The position numbers and the translations under genes are program-made. Positions 44,501-55,908 of a stretch of 64,000 nt of DNA are shown in pieces. The notes beneath the pieces are model-generated. The model saw only the letters and a list, made by a program, of their open reading frames with translations. It was not told where the DNA came from and did not search any database. Source of the DNA: Biscogniauxia marginata (Eukaryota; Ascomycota; Sordariomycetes; Xylariales; Xylariaceae); assembly GCA_022695795.1 (NCBI GenBank), contig MU404135.1, positions 1-64,000 of the forward strand, given 5' to 3'. Within the stretch, counting starts at the first letter, position 1. Each line of letters opens with the position of its first letter.

Positions 44501-47014
44501 CAGCAGCCGATAATTCCAGTGCCCACAACTCCCAACTTTGGTCGGCATTCACCAGGCAATCTTCCTCCGGTGGAAGAGGAAACAAGAGAGGAGCTAGAAA
44601 ACGAGTCACGATCACGGCCTCGGGATAGTACTGGCAAAGTCACGGATATTCGGACAGGAAGCAGAGATAGTGGAGTCGTTATGGACGCACTCTATCCACT
44701 ACGACTGAGCTTCTTGGCCGACAAGGCCAAACGTGAGAGCGACGTGCACGTACGCGACGAGCCCGAACCCGAAAGCACGCCAACTGGACAAGATGGCCCT
44801 TCGGGTGTTGACGAAATAGGAGCTAAGCCCGGGCTCTCGTTGGGTTCTAAAGACGAGGCGAGCCAACGGAGTACCCCGAACCCCGAAAAGAAAGGTTCAG
44901 AAACACCGGCCTCGGGCAACAAGACACCAGAACCAGAAGCAGAGCCAAGCACGCCAATTCATCACGAGCAGTCTGTCGCGGACAAGCCCCTGGCAGGTGG
45001 AAAGGACGAGGGAGCGAAAAGCACGAGTGCAGCGGATGTCAAAAAGACGCGGTCGTCAAAATACGCGGATCTTGGGGTTGGTGAAATTCCGGCGGCGTCA
45101 CCGCGACAAGAGCAAAGAAGCGCGTCGGATAAGATTAACAGAGAGGCAAACGCGAGCCCCCTGTCGGGACCACAGCCGCGGCGATCGGCTTCTAACACGA
45201 GCATTTCGCGACTGCGGACGCCTGAGCCGCTAACGTTTCGGCCTGAGGGGTCAGGCAGCTACGCAGGCACCAACACGCCTCCGCTCAGGCGACGGGCCAA
45301 GCGAATGAGCGGTGACCTGCGCTCCCTCAGCCAACCAACGAAGTCGGACCCCAACCTCCCCAGCAAAGATCTTTCTGACCGCCGCGCTCCTGACAACACA
45401 ACACCAGTCGCCAATGAAGGCCGTGTCCGAGGCAAGGACATGACCGACGTATATGTAAGTTCCACTCGAGGCCCCTATTGCCTGCACCACTGACCGGACC
45501 GCCAATTGCAGGACGGCTACGGCGAGGGCCGCATCGGCTCTCCACGCTCGCCCACACGACCCCACAGCATGCGTCGCCGCCAGAGTATGCAGGTGCTCGA
45601 GCTCGAAGCCAGAGTCGAGCAGCTGCTCGCCGACAACCGGGCACTGGCCGAGGCACGACAGCACGCCGAGCAGAGCCTGACCTATCGCACCACATCCGCG
45701 CTTACCGAGCGCGACGCCGAGATAGAAAGCCTCAAGGCCTCGCTGCAATGGCTGCGCAACGAGGTGTCGCGCCTGACCGAGGTGAACGAAGGTCTTCACA
45801 GCGCCAACAATGTCCTGGCGCTGCAGAACACCGAGAAGTACAGCCGCCTCGAGAGACAGCACGCGTCGGCCGCCCAGGAACTAGAAGAATACCGCGGCTC
45901 GAGAGGGCAATACACCAAGACACTCCAGGAGAAAGATGCCGAGATCCAGGATCTCCGTGCCCAGCTTGAGGCCAGCAAGGAGCAAATACGGGAGATGCAG
46001 AAGCAGATACTCGCGTCCAAGCCTCCCGACGCCGAGTTCCTCCGATTGAGGGACGAGGACTACTTCGACCACCGCTGCCAGCAGCTATGCTCGCATGTCC
46101 AGCAATGGGTCCTCCGCTTCTCTAAGTTTTCCGACATGCGCGCCTCTAGGCTTACTAGTGAGATAAACGATGAGAAGATCATCGATAGGCTCGACAACTC
46201 GGTCCTGGACGGATCTGAAGTCGATAGCTACCTCCGCGACCGGGTGCGGCGTCGCGACATCTTCATGTCCATGACTATGAACATGATCTGGGAGTTCGTG
46301 TTCACGCGTTACCTTTTCGGTATGGATCGGGAACAGCGCCAGAAGCTCAAGTCTGTCGAGAAGCTGCTCACCGAGGTCGGGCCGCCCCAGGCCGTCCGTC
46401 AGTGGCGTGCCGTGACCTTGACACTCCTGTCCAAGCGGCCAGCCTTTGGCGATCAACGCAACCAGGATACCGAGGCCGTGGTACAAGCCATCCTCAGGAC
46501 ACTATCTATGATCCTTCCGCCCCCTTCCAACCTGGAGTCTCAGATACAGTCGCAGCTTCGCCGTGTCATGCGTGAGGCGGTTGATCTATCAATCGAGATG
46601 CGTACTCAGCGTGCTGAGTACGTGATGCTCCCACCTCTACAGCCCGAATATGACCCCAACGGCGATCTGGCTCAGACAGTGGCTTTCAATGCAGCACTCA
46701 TGAATGAGCGATCGGGAGACTCGGTCTCTAACGAGGAACTTGAAGCTCAGGGGGCTATCGTCCGCTGCGTCCTCTTCCCGCTCGTTGTGAAGAAGGGTGA
46801 CGACAATGGGGTTGGGGACGATGAGATCGTAGTCTGCCCTGCTCAAGTCCTGGTGTCGAAACCGCGCTCCAGGACAGTGACCCCTACGTCAGAAACTAAG
46901 AGCGCGCAACACTCCAGAAACCCCACCCCTTCTAGCATGGGGCCGAGCGTCGTGAGCGTCAGCATGCCTGATGCCATGCGCTCGGTTGCGGGGAGCACTT
47001 GGAGTGTGGATTAG
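29561..47014 (+). CDS. lah: Leashin (Lah) Woronin-body tether / involucrin-repeat protein, single unsplit gene
   Basis: Exon 1 (29561-45454) is open for 5,298 codons; a 57-nt phase-0 intron (GTAAGT...TTGCAG) leads to exon 2 (45512-47014, 500 codons), so about 5,798 residues. Known leashins are giant cytoplasmic tethers holding Woronin bodies to the septal pore or cortex; length is close to the single Aspergillus oryzae protein. Seen in order: a basic N-terminus (REGRRRRSPETSRRRRKERR), an Arg/Glu-rich helical region (about 430-590), conserved-looking blocks IDPFQFQVADDAF (about 594) and KSPYEGPNADVHIDN (about 780), W-x-K/R-K units (about 1210-1450), then some 3,300 acidic Pro/Glu/Ser/Thr residues broken by Lys clusters. 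The exon-2 part is the conserved end: a coiled coil (SMQVLELEARVEQLLADNRA) and a globular domain with RDEDYFDHRCQQLCSHVQQW, FTRYLFGMDREQRQKL and MLPPLQPEYDPNGDL. No signal or membrane segment. The first of two adjacent ATGs is taken; an upstream exon is possible. Neurospora splits this locus into lah-1 and lah-2. Confidence 0.85.
33185..33900 (+). repeat. W-x-K/R-K involucrin-type units in leashin
   Basis: Four spaced units each pairing an acidic residue, a Trp and a short Lys/Arg cluster: DDKWESSSPRKKSKK, EGKWAFLKTNKTPK, DDEWNSLKKGKKNRRNS and GDGWDFLRRSKK, at about residues 1210, 1266, 1387 and 1436. Two later variants read TSLWDDA and ASLWGNVE (near 41030 and 41165). Confidence 0.75.
34336..34371 (+). 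repeat. Two 18-bp tandem units in leashin
   Basis: Units at 34336-34353 and 34354-34371 differ at one base and encode a duplicated HISTRS peptide. The near identity indicates a recent duplication. Confidence 0.9.
38033..38092 (+). repeat. Four 15-bp tandem units in leashin
   Basis: Four units beginning ACTGAAGCGCCA encode the pentapeptide series TEAPV, TEAPI, TEAPI, TEVPV. The flanks carry more diverged copies (about 37950-38260), so this is the youngest part of a longer degenerate array. Confidence 0.88.
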
Positions 47015-50000
47015 AGTAATGAGTAAAGATGATGATAAAAGAGAACAAAAAAGGCACCAGGCAGGCGTAGGGAAAACATTGGCCTGTGGGTGGCCTATTG
47101 GGATTTCTCTTTTCTAAATTTTTTTTCTTTTTCACTGGTGTTTTTAATGATACCTGGGTGAAATATGTTTTATTTTTATCTTTTTTTGAAGTGTCCAAGA
47201 CCTTTCTCTCTCTCTCACCCCGCTCTTGTATGATTGTTTTTTGGAGCTCCTTACCAGGAGGAGTATTAGAAAGAACGAAAGAAAAAAGGATCTTGATGAT
47301 GAGTTACGACCTGATTGATTATTATTGCTATTATTATTATGATTATTATGGTTTTCTTTTCTCTACTCTTTATGGTATTAATAGCTCTTAATATACATGG
47401 AATGAATACGCGTGCATGGCGAACTCATGATACAACACACAGATCGGTTCTTGTCTATTTGAGTGTGCGGTGATGAGTTGATACGAGGTATGATGTGGTA
47501 TAGTAAATATACAATTTGGGTTTGATGGTTCATGTTGGTTCGAAAGACTTGCTTCTTTCACCGTGTCCCGTTGGCAACGATGCTATTTCGCTTCTCAAAT
47601 TAAGATATCGTGTATTTACGGAGTAGCATTGAAGTTCCGATATTTCCCGGTTGAATGATACCCTTACCGTTACCTCGCGAGATTTCCCTCTCTCTTTTCC
47701 CGACCGGCAGTTTATCCCGGATCGATCAAATTTCAAATTTTCTTTTCTTTTTACGTTCTCCTTCTTGTCGTTAAAACGGCGCGTGCGCGACGCGATCGAT
47801 CAATATGGAGGGATAAGGACTGCGGTCTAAGTGCGCTAAAAAACAAGATCTTCTAATAAGTGTAGATTGACTTCAGAGAGATCTTGCACATCGTAATCTT
47901 AGGGGGTCCAAGTAGATGGATGCACTATTTGTTTGCCTGTCTGTTTGTCTACTCGTGTTTTTCTCGCCTGTTCCCTCGAGAATATTAGTGTTATGAGTAG
48001 TGGACATGGGGTTTACAATACCTAACCCTACATACATACGAAATAATTGTAGAGCTACTAACTAGAATGCTAGTTTGATCGAAGACGTCTTGCGTCAGAG
48101 TAGATCCGCTCCCTTGGCTCACCAGGCACGTAGACCATGCGCTCCATAGTCTGCATAGTCTGCTCTGCCATTTATATACATAACGTAGTCATAGCAAGTT
48201 TCTAATTCTGATATTCTCCCACATCATAAGGCCAAGGTAAAAAGTCGTCGAAGGATCTAGCCTACGGCTTCGACATACACAAGAGTGCTTCGTAAATATG
48301 ACCTGAAATTTTGCCGGGCGGCACGGAGCTTGGCTATGACCTATATTATATACCTAGGCTACAACGACGAAGTGAAGATCCAAGCGATGGCTGACTCGAA
48401 TAGCCTACTCGTCTCCAATTCGGCAAGGCGTGAAGGCCATCTAATCATACGTATTGTAGTGTTCTTTTTGCCTTTGCCCAGCCGGACAGGAAATGCGCGT
48501 AAGATTAATAGTCATTCGAATACTAAGAAAGGGAAAAGAGGAGGAAAAGGGACAGAAAAAGAATATTAACCTCATCATATAATCACGACTGATAAACTTT
48601 CAACTTGGGGGGATCAATCCCATATTCGCTTATAGACCTTAAGGAGGCCTGAACGCCTGAGATCCTAGCTTATTTCTCTGCCTCTGCGGATGAGGTGAAT
48701 ATCAGGCACAGCCCAAACGGCAGGTAGATAAAACTTTAGTATCGTACATTTAATACTTACATGCGAAGTACTTCTTTTTCTCTTTTTTCCCCCTTCTCTT
48801 ATGTAATGACAGATTTAATAGTATAGAATCTAGAACACCGTATACGATAATGCCCGAGTAGTCTTTCCGCAACTCACATGTTGCATTATGTAAGTGGACC
48901 GATAAAGAGTCAAGAGTCAATAGTGTACACCCAGCTCATTTAGGTAACCTGTAGGCAAGGATGCGTGAAGTCTCGGGCCTAGCTCTCCCAGTGGGATGGG
49001 TTGGCAAGAAGCTAAGCTTTTTCTCTTCACGCATGAATTGACAAAGGCCACAGCTAGGACTAATAGGGAGCCCTCAGAACACACAAGCTTTATGACTAAG
49101 CCTATAACATATACAAATTTCGAGCCCGCACGTCCATATGCCGGGGGTTCTAGACTACGGTATCCGCTACGGTAGTCTCCAACCTCGTATACCACCATAT
49201 CATGAACACCCACGTAGTAAATAACTAATAACTTGGCCCAGTAAGGCCCAACTTGGTAGGTAGGGAACAAGTCGAGCACGATGTAGTTTCGGCGAACAGA
49301 TCCGGATCCTGGCGTTTCCTGCCAGCCAAAACTTAATGCTGAGGCCGTGCTCCCCCTTAATGCCCCGTGAACTGGCCTTAAGTATGTACAGCACCTTTCA
49401 CGGCGCAGCCAAATCCTGCTACCGAATCCTGTCATTGATTAGTCTGCTTCGGGTTTACTCAAGTCAGTCTAGCCCGTCGACGATGACCAGGGGGCGAGCC
49501 AACCCTGAAGAAACTAGGATGGCTACTCTGATGGTTCAATATGTACAGACGGCTGTGGCGCTAGATCTAGCGAGAACACCCCCAAGGGTCCTCTGATGTG
49601 ACGTTGGTGGGTAGGCCTAGGAACTTGATACTTTAACAAGAATTAGTGTAGACGGGTAGGTGCAGTATATAAATATAATCAAGGTCCTCCCCTTCCCGAG
49701 CGTTGTAAGAGGGGTTATCAGTTAGGTGATCGATTAACGTTATGAGGTGATGGAGAAAGGTCTCCCTTCTCTCAACTCACCTAAGGTTAATGATTAAAAG
49801 AACGCAATAGGAACACCGCCGTGTAACTCCCCGAGTTACCTCCTTAGCTTGACGCGGGTTTGCCCAATTACTCAGCATTACCTAAACTCAATCAACACCA
49901 GGAAGGGGGATTAGCTCGAATATATACTCTTCTCTCCCTTATTTCCCCAACTTAGAAGTCTCTTATACTCTTTGAGATAACTCCACTACTATACACCCAC

Positions 50001-50102
50001 ATACCTCCCCCCGCCCCCCCGGGCACACATCTCTTTCCAACGGCCTGGGGAGAAAATAAAAAGACAAAAGCAGGCCGGCTTAGGAATAGAAAAGATAAAT
50101 CC
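47015..50102. other. Intergenic, no gene seen
   Basis: Leashin 3' flank with TTA/ATT-rich sequence near 47320-47350, then short frames. The frame 48917-49435 (minus, 172 codons) is long for random sequence but has no domain and no start or splice support. The right 150 bases are the pyrimidine-rich leader of the next gene. Confidence 0.5.
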
Positions 50103-50981
50103 ATGAATACATACACCATGGTCACCGAGAAGCAATCCGAGGCAGAAATATACCAGCTCTCGCCAGACCCGGAACAGCAATATCATCTACAGACTCAACC
50201 TCAACCTCAGCCTTCTCCTCCAGCCCCGACGACAACTACAACTACAACCATAACTCCGACTACAACGCCGCCCACCACAACAATCACAATCTCGCTCCTA
50301 GACTACAAGCTAGCACCCACCTCCTTCACCGCATCCGAAAACCCCATCCCCATCCCCATGACCAGTACCCCCAAAATGTCCCCCTCCTCCCCCTTCCCCA
50401 CCTACCGCGACGAAACCCTCACCTCCCCCACGGAAGAATCCCACGACGCCACCGCCGCAACCACAGCATCCCTCGTGGTCGCGGCAGCGCAGCTCGCAGC
50501 GGGCCTCCTGCTCCTGGGCTACGGGCTCGCGGCGCGCAACGAGGACGTCTGCTTCGCGGGGTGGATGTGCGCGCTGCTCACCACGGTTCTGCTGGCCGCG
50601 CTCTTGCTGCGTCGTCCCTACCCCTATCCCCATCCCTATCCCCATTCCTATCCCCATTCCTATCCCTACTCCTACTCCCACTCCCATTCGCGGAATACGA
50701 CGAGAGGAGGAGACGACACTACTGGTAATGGGGGCAGATGGGCGCGCTGGCGGCCCCTGGCGGCGGCGCTGGCGGCCGAGGTGGTGCTCGGCCTGGACGC
50801 GCTAGTAAGTGGGCGGTGGTGGCCAGCGGGGGGGACGGACGCGCTCCTCTACTACCGGATCGGGCTCGCGGCGCTGCTGGTCTTCTGGGCGTGCTTCACG
50901 CTGGAGATCTCGATGGGAGCGTGCGCGCTGCTGGCTAGGAGGATCCGGGGCAGGGTCTTCCGCGTCAGGGGATTGATCTAA
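50103..50981 (+). CDS. Four-helix membrane protein with Pro/Thr-rich N-terminus
   Basis: A single-exon gene of 292 residues; a second in-frame ATG five codons on is an equally good start. The first 110 residues are low complexity: a Gln/Pro stretch (QTQPQPQPSPPAP) and a Thr/Pro run (TTTTTTTITPTTTPPTTT). Four hydrophobic helices follow: ASLVVAAAQLAAGLLLLGYG, FAGWMCALLTTVLLAALLL, PLAAALAAEVVLGLDALV and GLAALLVFWACFTLEISMGA. Helices 2 and 3 are separated by a Tyr/Pro/His/Ser repeat loop. There is no signal peptide, so insertion is via the first helix. No family recognised; MARVEL-like four-helix proteins have similar spacing but I see no diagnostic residue. Convergent with the Zn2Cys6 gene. Confidence 0.7.
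   Translation: MNTYTMVTEKQSEAEIYQLSPDPEQQYHLQTQPQPQPSPPAPTTTTTTTITPTTTPPTTTITISLLDYKLAPTSFTASENPIPIPMTSTPKMSPSSPFPTYRDETLTSPTEESHDATAATTASLVVAAAQLAAGLLLLGYGLAARNEDVCFAGWMCALLTTVLLAALLLRRPYPYPHPYPHSYPHSYPYSYSHSHSRNTTRGGDDTTGNGGRWARWRPLAAALAAEVVLGLDALVSGRWWPAGGTDALLYYRIGLAALLVFWACFTLEISMGACALLARRIRGRVFRVRGLI
50616..50687 (+). repeat. YPHP/YPHS repeat loop
   Basis: A run of CCC-TAT-CCC-CAT-type codons encoding PYPYPHPYPHSYPHS and then SYSHSHS. The underlying 12-bp unit is nearly exact in the middle copies. Confidence 0.85.
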
Positions 50982-51753
50982 CGATTTATTTGAGGGGAAA
51001 AAAAAGAAAAAGAAAAGACACGAAATAAGAAAAGAAGAGAAGAGGAGAAAAACAGCCCTAAAGATGGAGAAAAAAAAAAGATAATTATAATAAAGGTACC
51101 AGATATATAAGAGGGGAAAGATATATAAAGGAAGAGACGAGAGAGAAAGTCAAATATGAATAATATTAACTAACATGCTACAATTCCCCATTTCGCATCC
51201 CTCCTTTTTTCTTTTTCCTTTTACCCGACTATAATAAAGCTCCCTCTCTACATGGAAAGGGGGAAAGTCTTCCCCCTATCCGCCCCCTCCTTTCATCTAA
51301 AACTCCCTACCTCCCTCCCTCTCACACACACGCACGCACACAATCTCTCCCAAGTGTATTGCGAGACAGTTCCTTTGCATAAGCAAGAAAAAGAAGGAGA
51401 AAACTAAGAAAAATATACCAAATATAACAAGTTTTGATTGAGCCTTCTCAACCCCTCCTCCAGGAATGAGGCATCGTCTTCATTCTATACACACAGGTAG
51501 TATATAGAAAGGTTCATCCGTTTAAACATTCCTCCCCCTCCCCCCGTCCCCGCCCGCCGGCCAGGAAAAAAAAAGAGAAATAAATTCAAGGAGGGAAAAA
51601 TACGACCTAGAAAAATAAAATCTCTCTCTCTCAAAAAAAAGGAATAATGAGAAGAAAAAGGGGAAAAAAAAAAAAAAAAGGAAGAACCACCCTCCGGGAA
51701 GTTTCAATTAAACATGATACAGGTGTGAAAGAAGCCAAGCCAAGCTACGCTAA
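50982..51753. other. Purine-rich spacer between convergent genes
   Basis: Strongly strand-asymmetric: long A/G stretches on the plus strand at 50994-51130 and 51560-51690 (including an A run near 51667-51679), with C/T-rich sequence between them (51187-51350). It contains the 3' ends of both flanking genes and no coding frame. Confidence 0.7.
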
Positions 51754-54642
51754 CTAACTATTCCAGTCCGGAACGCCAAAGTTCGGATTATGAAACCCCT
51801 GTATGCTCAGTCCGCCCGTCTGCGGGTCGTTGGGGAACAAGGTGTTGATAGTATCCTAATAAATAATAAATAAAATATGGTCAGCTTTGTCTTTATATAT
51901 CATCGATGCAAACAGCTGGGGTTGGGTTGGGCTGCGTTATAGGAGGCCGGGGGGAAGGGGGGGGGGGGGGGGTATTACAATATGTGACAAGCGGCAGACA
52001 GCATCAAACCGGGACCTTTTTCTTTTTCTCACAACCAACTTACCCAGTCAATAGAGTCCATGATATTACCTCCCTGAGATATAGTCGCAGCCGCAGCCGC
52101 AGTCGCTGCTACCGCCGTGCCCCCAAGGCCGGGAGGTTGTCCCCCGACCATCACGCTCGACGAGTCGCTCCCGCACGGGCTCGGCTGGTTAGGCGGCAGG
52201 CTCCACAGCGCCTGGCCGTCCGACACCCCAGCGAAGACCATCTGCGGTTGCGGCGGCATGGGGTGGTTATTAGGATTTGGATGCATCGGGGGAGTGTAGC
52301 CCGGCTCCGCCTTCGGGTCGCCCGGCATCATCCCCATTAAGGGAGATTGCTGTTGTTGCTGCTGCTGTTGGGAAGGAGGAGGATGAGGAGGAGGAGGAGG
52401 AAGCTGTTGGGGTTGGTTAGGCAGGACCGGCGACGATGATTGGTGGGCACCCGCGACGACGTTTTGGCCGGGGGTGGCTCGCGCGATGCTATTCGGGCCG
52501 CGCATCTTGCGCATGCGCGTGTACACGGCCGTCTTGTTCTGGATCTCCGCCAGTAGCTGCAAGCCCTTGCTTTCCGGGGGGAGCTTTCGATCCAGGCCGA
52601 ATACGTAGTCCAAACACGACCATATCCGCTCTACCTCCCGAGACTGCGGGCGGAAGTAAACCTCGGTAGCTAATAGGAGCGCGACTTGGTACTGGAAGTA
52701 CGCCCCCAGATACCAGGCCCACTCGTGGAAAAGCGGGTTGGTCTCTAGCTGTATAGAGAGCTCGACCACCATGATGCCAGATGTGATGAGGAGGTGGTTC
52801 AGCCGTGGCGGCAACGGATTGGCTGCGTTCGAGTGATATGGATGGAGCACCATGACGTGCAAGCGATACGTTAGTAGATACATAACGCACTTGGCATACC
52901 GCTGTAAAGGGTGCGAGACATCTAGGAGGTGATCGTATTTCTCTGACATTCGTCTACGGAAATTCTCGATCTTTGTCAGAACGGCTGTGAGTGTCGTTCT
53001 ACGACTCTCCAGCCTTCTTCTATCCAACCAGATGACCCGCATCATCTCATTTATCTCGAACCGGATCAACGCGAGGGTGTTGGTGGTCCACTCGTCGGAG
53101 GACTCGGGCGGTACAGCCGCCTGTGTGAGTTCGTCTTCGTTACAGTTCAGCGGTAGCTTCGTGTCGTAGTCATCCCTCCTGATGACAGGTTTCGGTCCCT
53201 GCGCTTCGCAGGTGCGAATATCTAGGAAGCAGAGCTGATGCCATATAAGACGACGGGCATGTGTTTCTAGCGGGGTGAGCCCGTAGGCTTCTCCATCACG
53301 GTGTAAGCCCATGCATTCAGCCATCCTCACAGCGGCACCGACCAGTACCGAGTGGGCTCTCGATACTTCGGACCGACATAGTGGAAGCTTTGCAGAGTTA
53401 GTGTCGTCAGAACGTACGGGGGTACAGCACGGCTTACCATGTACATGATGAATGCCTGCATTGTTTCCACCTTGGTTGTTCTCAGAAAATTAGCTTTGCT
53501 TAGGGCCGTCTCGGTGCCCATCTTGAGGCTCGCCACCCAGTTCCCTTTTGAGTACCCCCCTAATTCGTGGTAAACCACATTCTCGTCCATACTGACCACG
53601 CCGCTAAACATGGCCGCGAATATGATCGCCTGGACTGGAGGTCGAGGTTCGAACCCCGCCGTTATCTCCTCCCAGAACGTCGCATATGTTCTTTCCAGAG
53701 TAGGTCGGTGGGAGCAAGGGGCGATCGGGTGAACCGAAACGAAGTATTGCGTCATGAACCGATCTGCCGCTGCTCGGAAGGGTAGGAATTGGAGGAGCGA
53801 CGGCGGTTCTCCGACCTGACCAAAAAAGAAGCCGCTCGTAGGTACTATATACTGACTTCCCGGCCTCAGAAAGTCGGGTATCGATGTGTCGGACAGTCCG
53901 TCCGGGACGTCTTCAAACATGTGCCCTCCGTGCTGCGGAGGCGGGCCCGGGGTGCGATGTCCGGAGATGCCAGCGGATATCTAACGGCCATTAGAAAAGT
54001 CTCAACTCAAGTCCTCCACTAGAAACAGCAGCGAAAGAGGGAGAAGGATAGTTCATGTAGAAATCGTACCTCCTCAGATAACCTTGGCCTAGAAAGGCCC
54101 CCTATCCTTTCCGTTATGCGCATCTTCCCGATCTGGATTCCTAGGTCTATCATGTCATCTGCGCCGTCTACATCGTCGTCATACGTAAGATCCAACGCCA
54201 CAAGCGGGGTTGCTTCTAGATCTCGCTCCTCATCATAGTCGTCTTCAACTTCGTCGGCCAGGATGCGCTGTTGCAGCGAGTTTTTCGACGTGGTCGATAA
54301 CGCGACGTCTCGTTCGAGCTGGCGCTCTAGCGTCCCCTGCTTTTCTTTGATCTCGGCCAGGCGCATCTGGCTTGCTTCATCCAGCCGGGGACCTATGTAC
54401 AGGCAGTCCCGTCCGGCTTTGGCGCAGTTGGTACACGTCGGCGATGTCTTGCTGCATTTTAGCTTTCTCTTCCGGCATTCCAGGCACGAGTTTATCATGC
54501 GGTTGCGCCTGCGGATCGGTTTAGCCTGCCAACCGGGCCTCGGAGGAGTTACACCTCGTTCCGCGCTGGCGACCGGGTCCGCTTGGTCCATAGCTGAGAT
54601 TTGTCGCCCAGGCTGCTGTGTATGTATGTGGTAATGATGCAT
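51754..54642 (-). CDS. Zn2Cys6 transcription factor with fungal-specific TF domain
   Basis: Exons 54642-54070, 53980-53438, 53387-52044 and 51855-51754, all phase 0, give 853 residues (836 if the ATG at 54591 is used; it has a better context). The binuclear zinc cluster is at C53, C56, C63, C70, C73 and C80 (CLECRKRKLKC, CTNCAKAGRDC), followed by a short coiled coil for dimerisation. The middle homology region spans the exon 2/3 join (AFIMYM then LPLCRSEVSRAHSVLVGAA) and has RMAECMGLHRDGEAYGLTP. The C-terminal part is a likely activation domain: a Pro/Gln-rich stretch with eight consecutive Gln, Ala runs, and an acidic/aromatic end. The last exon of 33 residues (DTINTLFPNDPQTGG to FGVPDWNS) was found by splice phase: stopping at 52029 would end the protein in WVSWL inside a GTAAGT donor. 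Targets unknown. Confidence 0.9.
51957..51972 (+). repeat. Poly-G run of 16 in intron
   Basis: An uninterrupted G run inside the last intron of the Zn2Cys6 gene, so C-rich in the transcript near the branch/acceptor side. Confidence 0.85.
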
Positions 54643-55908
54643 GCCGGGCTGCTCAACCGCTTGCTGCTGTGACGAAGCCCTACCGATTGCCGCCGCCTTC
54701 TCATAGGCTCGTCCGCCCAGATCTTATGCTAGATCCCACCCCAGCGTCCAGGGAGTCGGTAATGAGCGAGGCCAGATTTATTTGCAGACCCAGGCTCTCG
54801 GGTACGGTGGCTATTCGCAGGCCTAGATTTGGGAATACGGACGTAAATTTATGGTTTGGTGTGGCGGATGAGCTGCAAGAATCCAGCTTTATAATCAGGA
54901 CAACCTGATCAACGGTTTGGGGAAACCGGGGAACTTACACCTTGAACGTGATACCGTGGGCTCCCTTGCATGGACCCATGGACTCATCTGATGCGGCATG
55001 GCGGCAGCGGCAGCGGCATAAACGGCGCAGTGGGAATATCGTGGGCCCTAACCTTAGCGGATAAGGATACTCGAGGCAGAGAGAGGGCTACCGTCGCTGA
55101 CATGACATGATGAGATGAGATGGGATGCGATGGTGCACAGCGGGGCTTCTTGGTTAGCCCCTAACGGGCAGCTAGGACTCTCAGCCCTTCTGCCCATGCA
55201 GGGAGTGACTTAGCCGGTCCCCTGGGTACACAGAGTTTGCCCCCTTTGAGGAGAATACTGCTACTTCATTAGTCTCTGTGGCTGCAAGTCGCGAGCAAGC
55301 GGCTGCAGCTCGTCAAGCCCTCGGCCTCACTTCCGCGTTTTTCCCGACCGAGATATTTGTGGAAGTTCGTTGCGAAGCTAATCCGCGCCTCAGCATGCCT
55401 CCGAACCCGAGATCACCAGGCCGTCCTTCCAAAGCAGGAGCAGCAGCCGTGGCGCGAGCGTTGAGGGGCCTCGGCGGACCGGGCTCTGGAGTTATACGTA
55501 CTAGGGTATCGAGTATCGCGCCGCATCGAGATAAGGTAATCAGGCTACCTCAAGATCGAGACATTTGAGAGGCTGGTGATGAACCCTAGGGGTTCGATTG
55601 TCGAGAGATCCGACATGCCGTGTAACGATTCACGATGTAAGGTGACTGGGCGATCGCTTTCCAAAAACATGTAGGCTGCCCAAATACCAATCACAGACTC
55701 TCTCGGTGCTTTGTCTAGCGAAGTTATAGGTTTAGCCAACCACCAAGGTGGTCCTTGTCCGGGTGCCTCCGCCTCCCGTCTGTAGGCAAAGTTTGCATTC
55801 GTTTGATACGCATGTATTGTTAGAATTGGTATGTACAGCTAAAGCCTCTGATGCAATATCCCCAGGCCATGCAGTCAGTTGCATGAGATCTCGATGGCTA
55901 TTGGGGGG
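54643..55908. other. Intergenic, no gene seen
   Basis: Upstream flank of the Zn2Cys6 gene and 3' flank of the basic-protein gene. A GATGAGATGAGATGGGATGCGATG run (about 55108-55131) is a short imperfect pentamer repeat. Short frames have no domains. Confidence 0.5.

Noticed and set aside
29829..45233. Many frames of 60-190 codons on both strands within the leashin locus
   Set aside because: They are shadows of one 5,298-codon frame; the repeats keep alternative frames open. Nothing suggests overlapping genes.
48917..49435. 172-codon minus-strand frame with a hydrophobic stretch
   Set aside because: No domain, no signal peptide at its start, no splice or promoter support, and overlapping frames on the other strand; likely chance.
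53646..53657. GGTTCGAACCCC, a perfect tRNA B-box-like string
   Set aside because: It lies inside exon 2 of the Zn2Cys6 gene and encodes part of the conserved frame; no cloverleaf or A-box fits around it.
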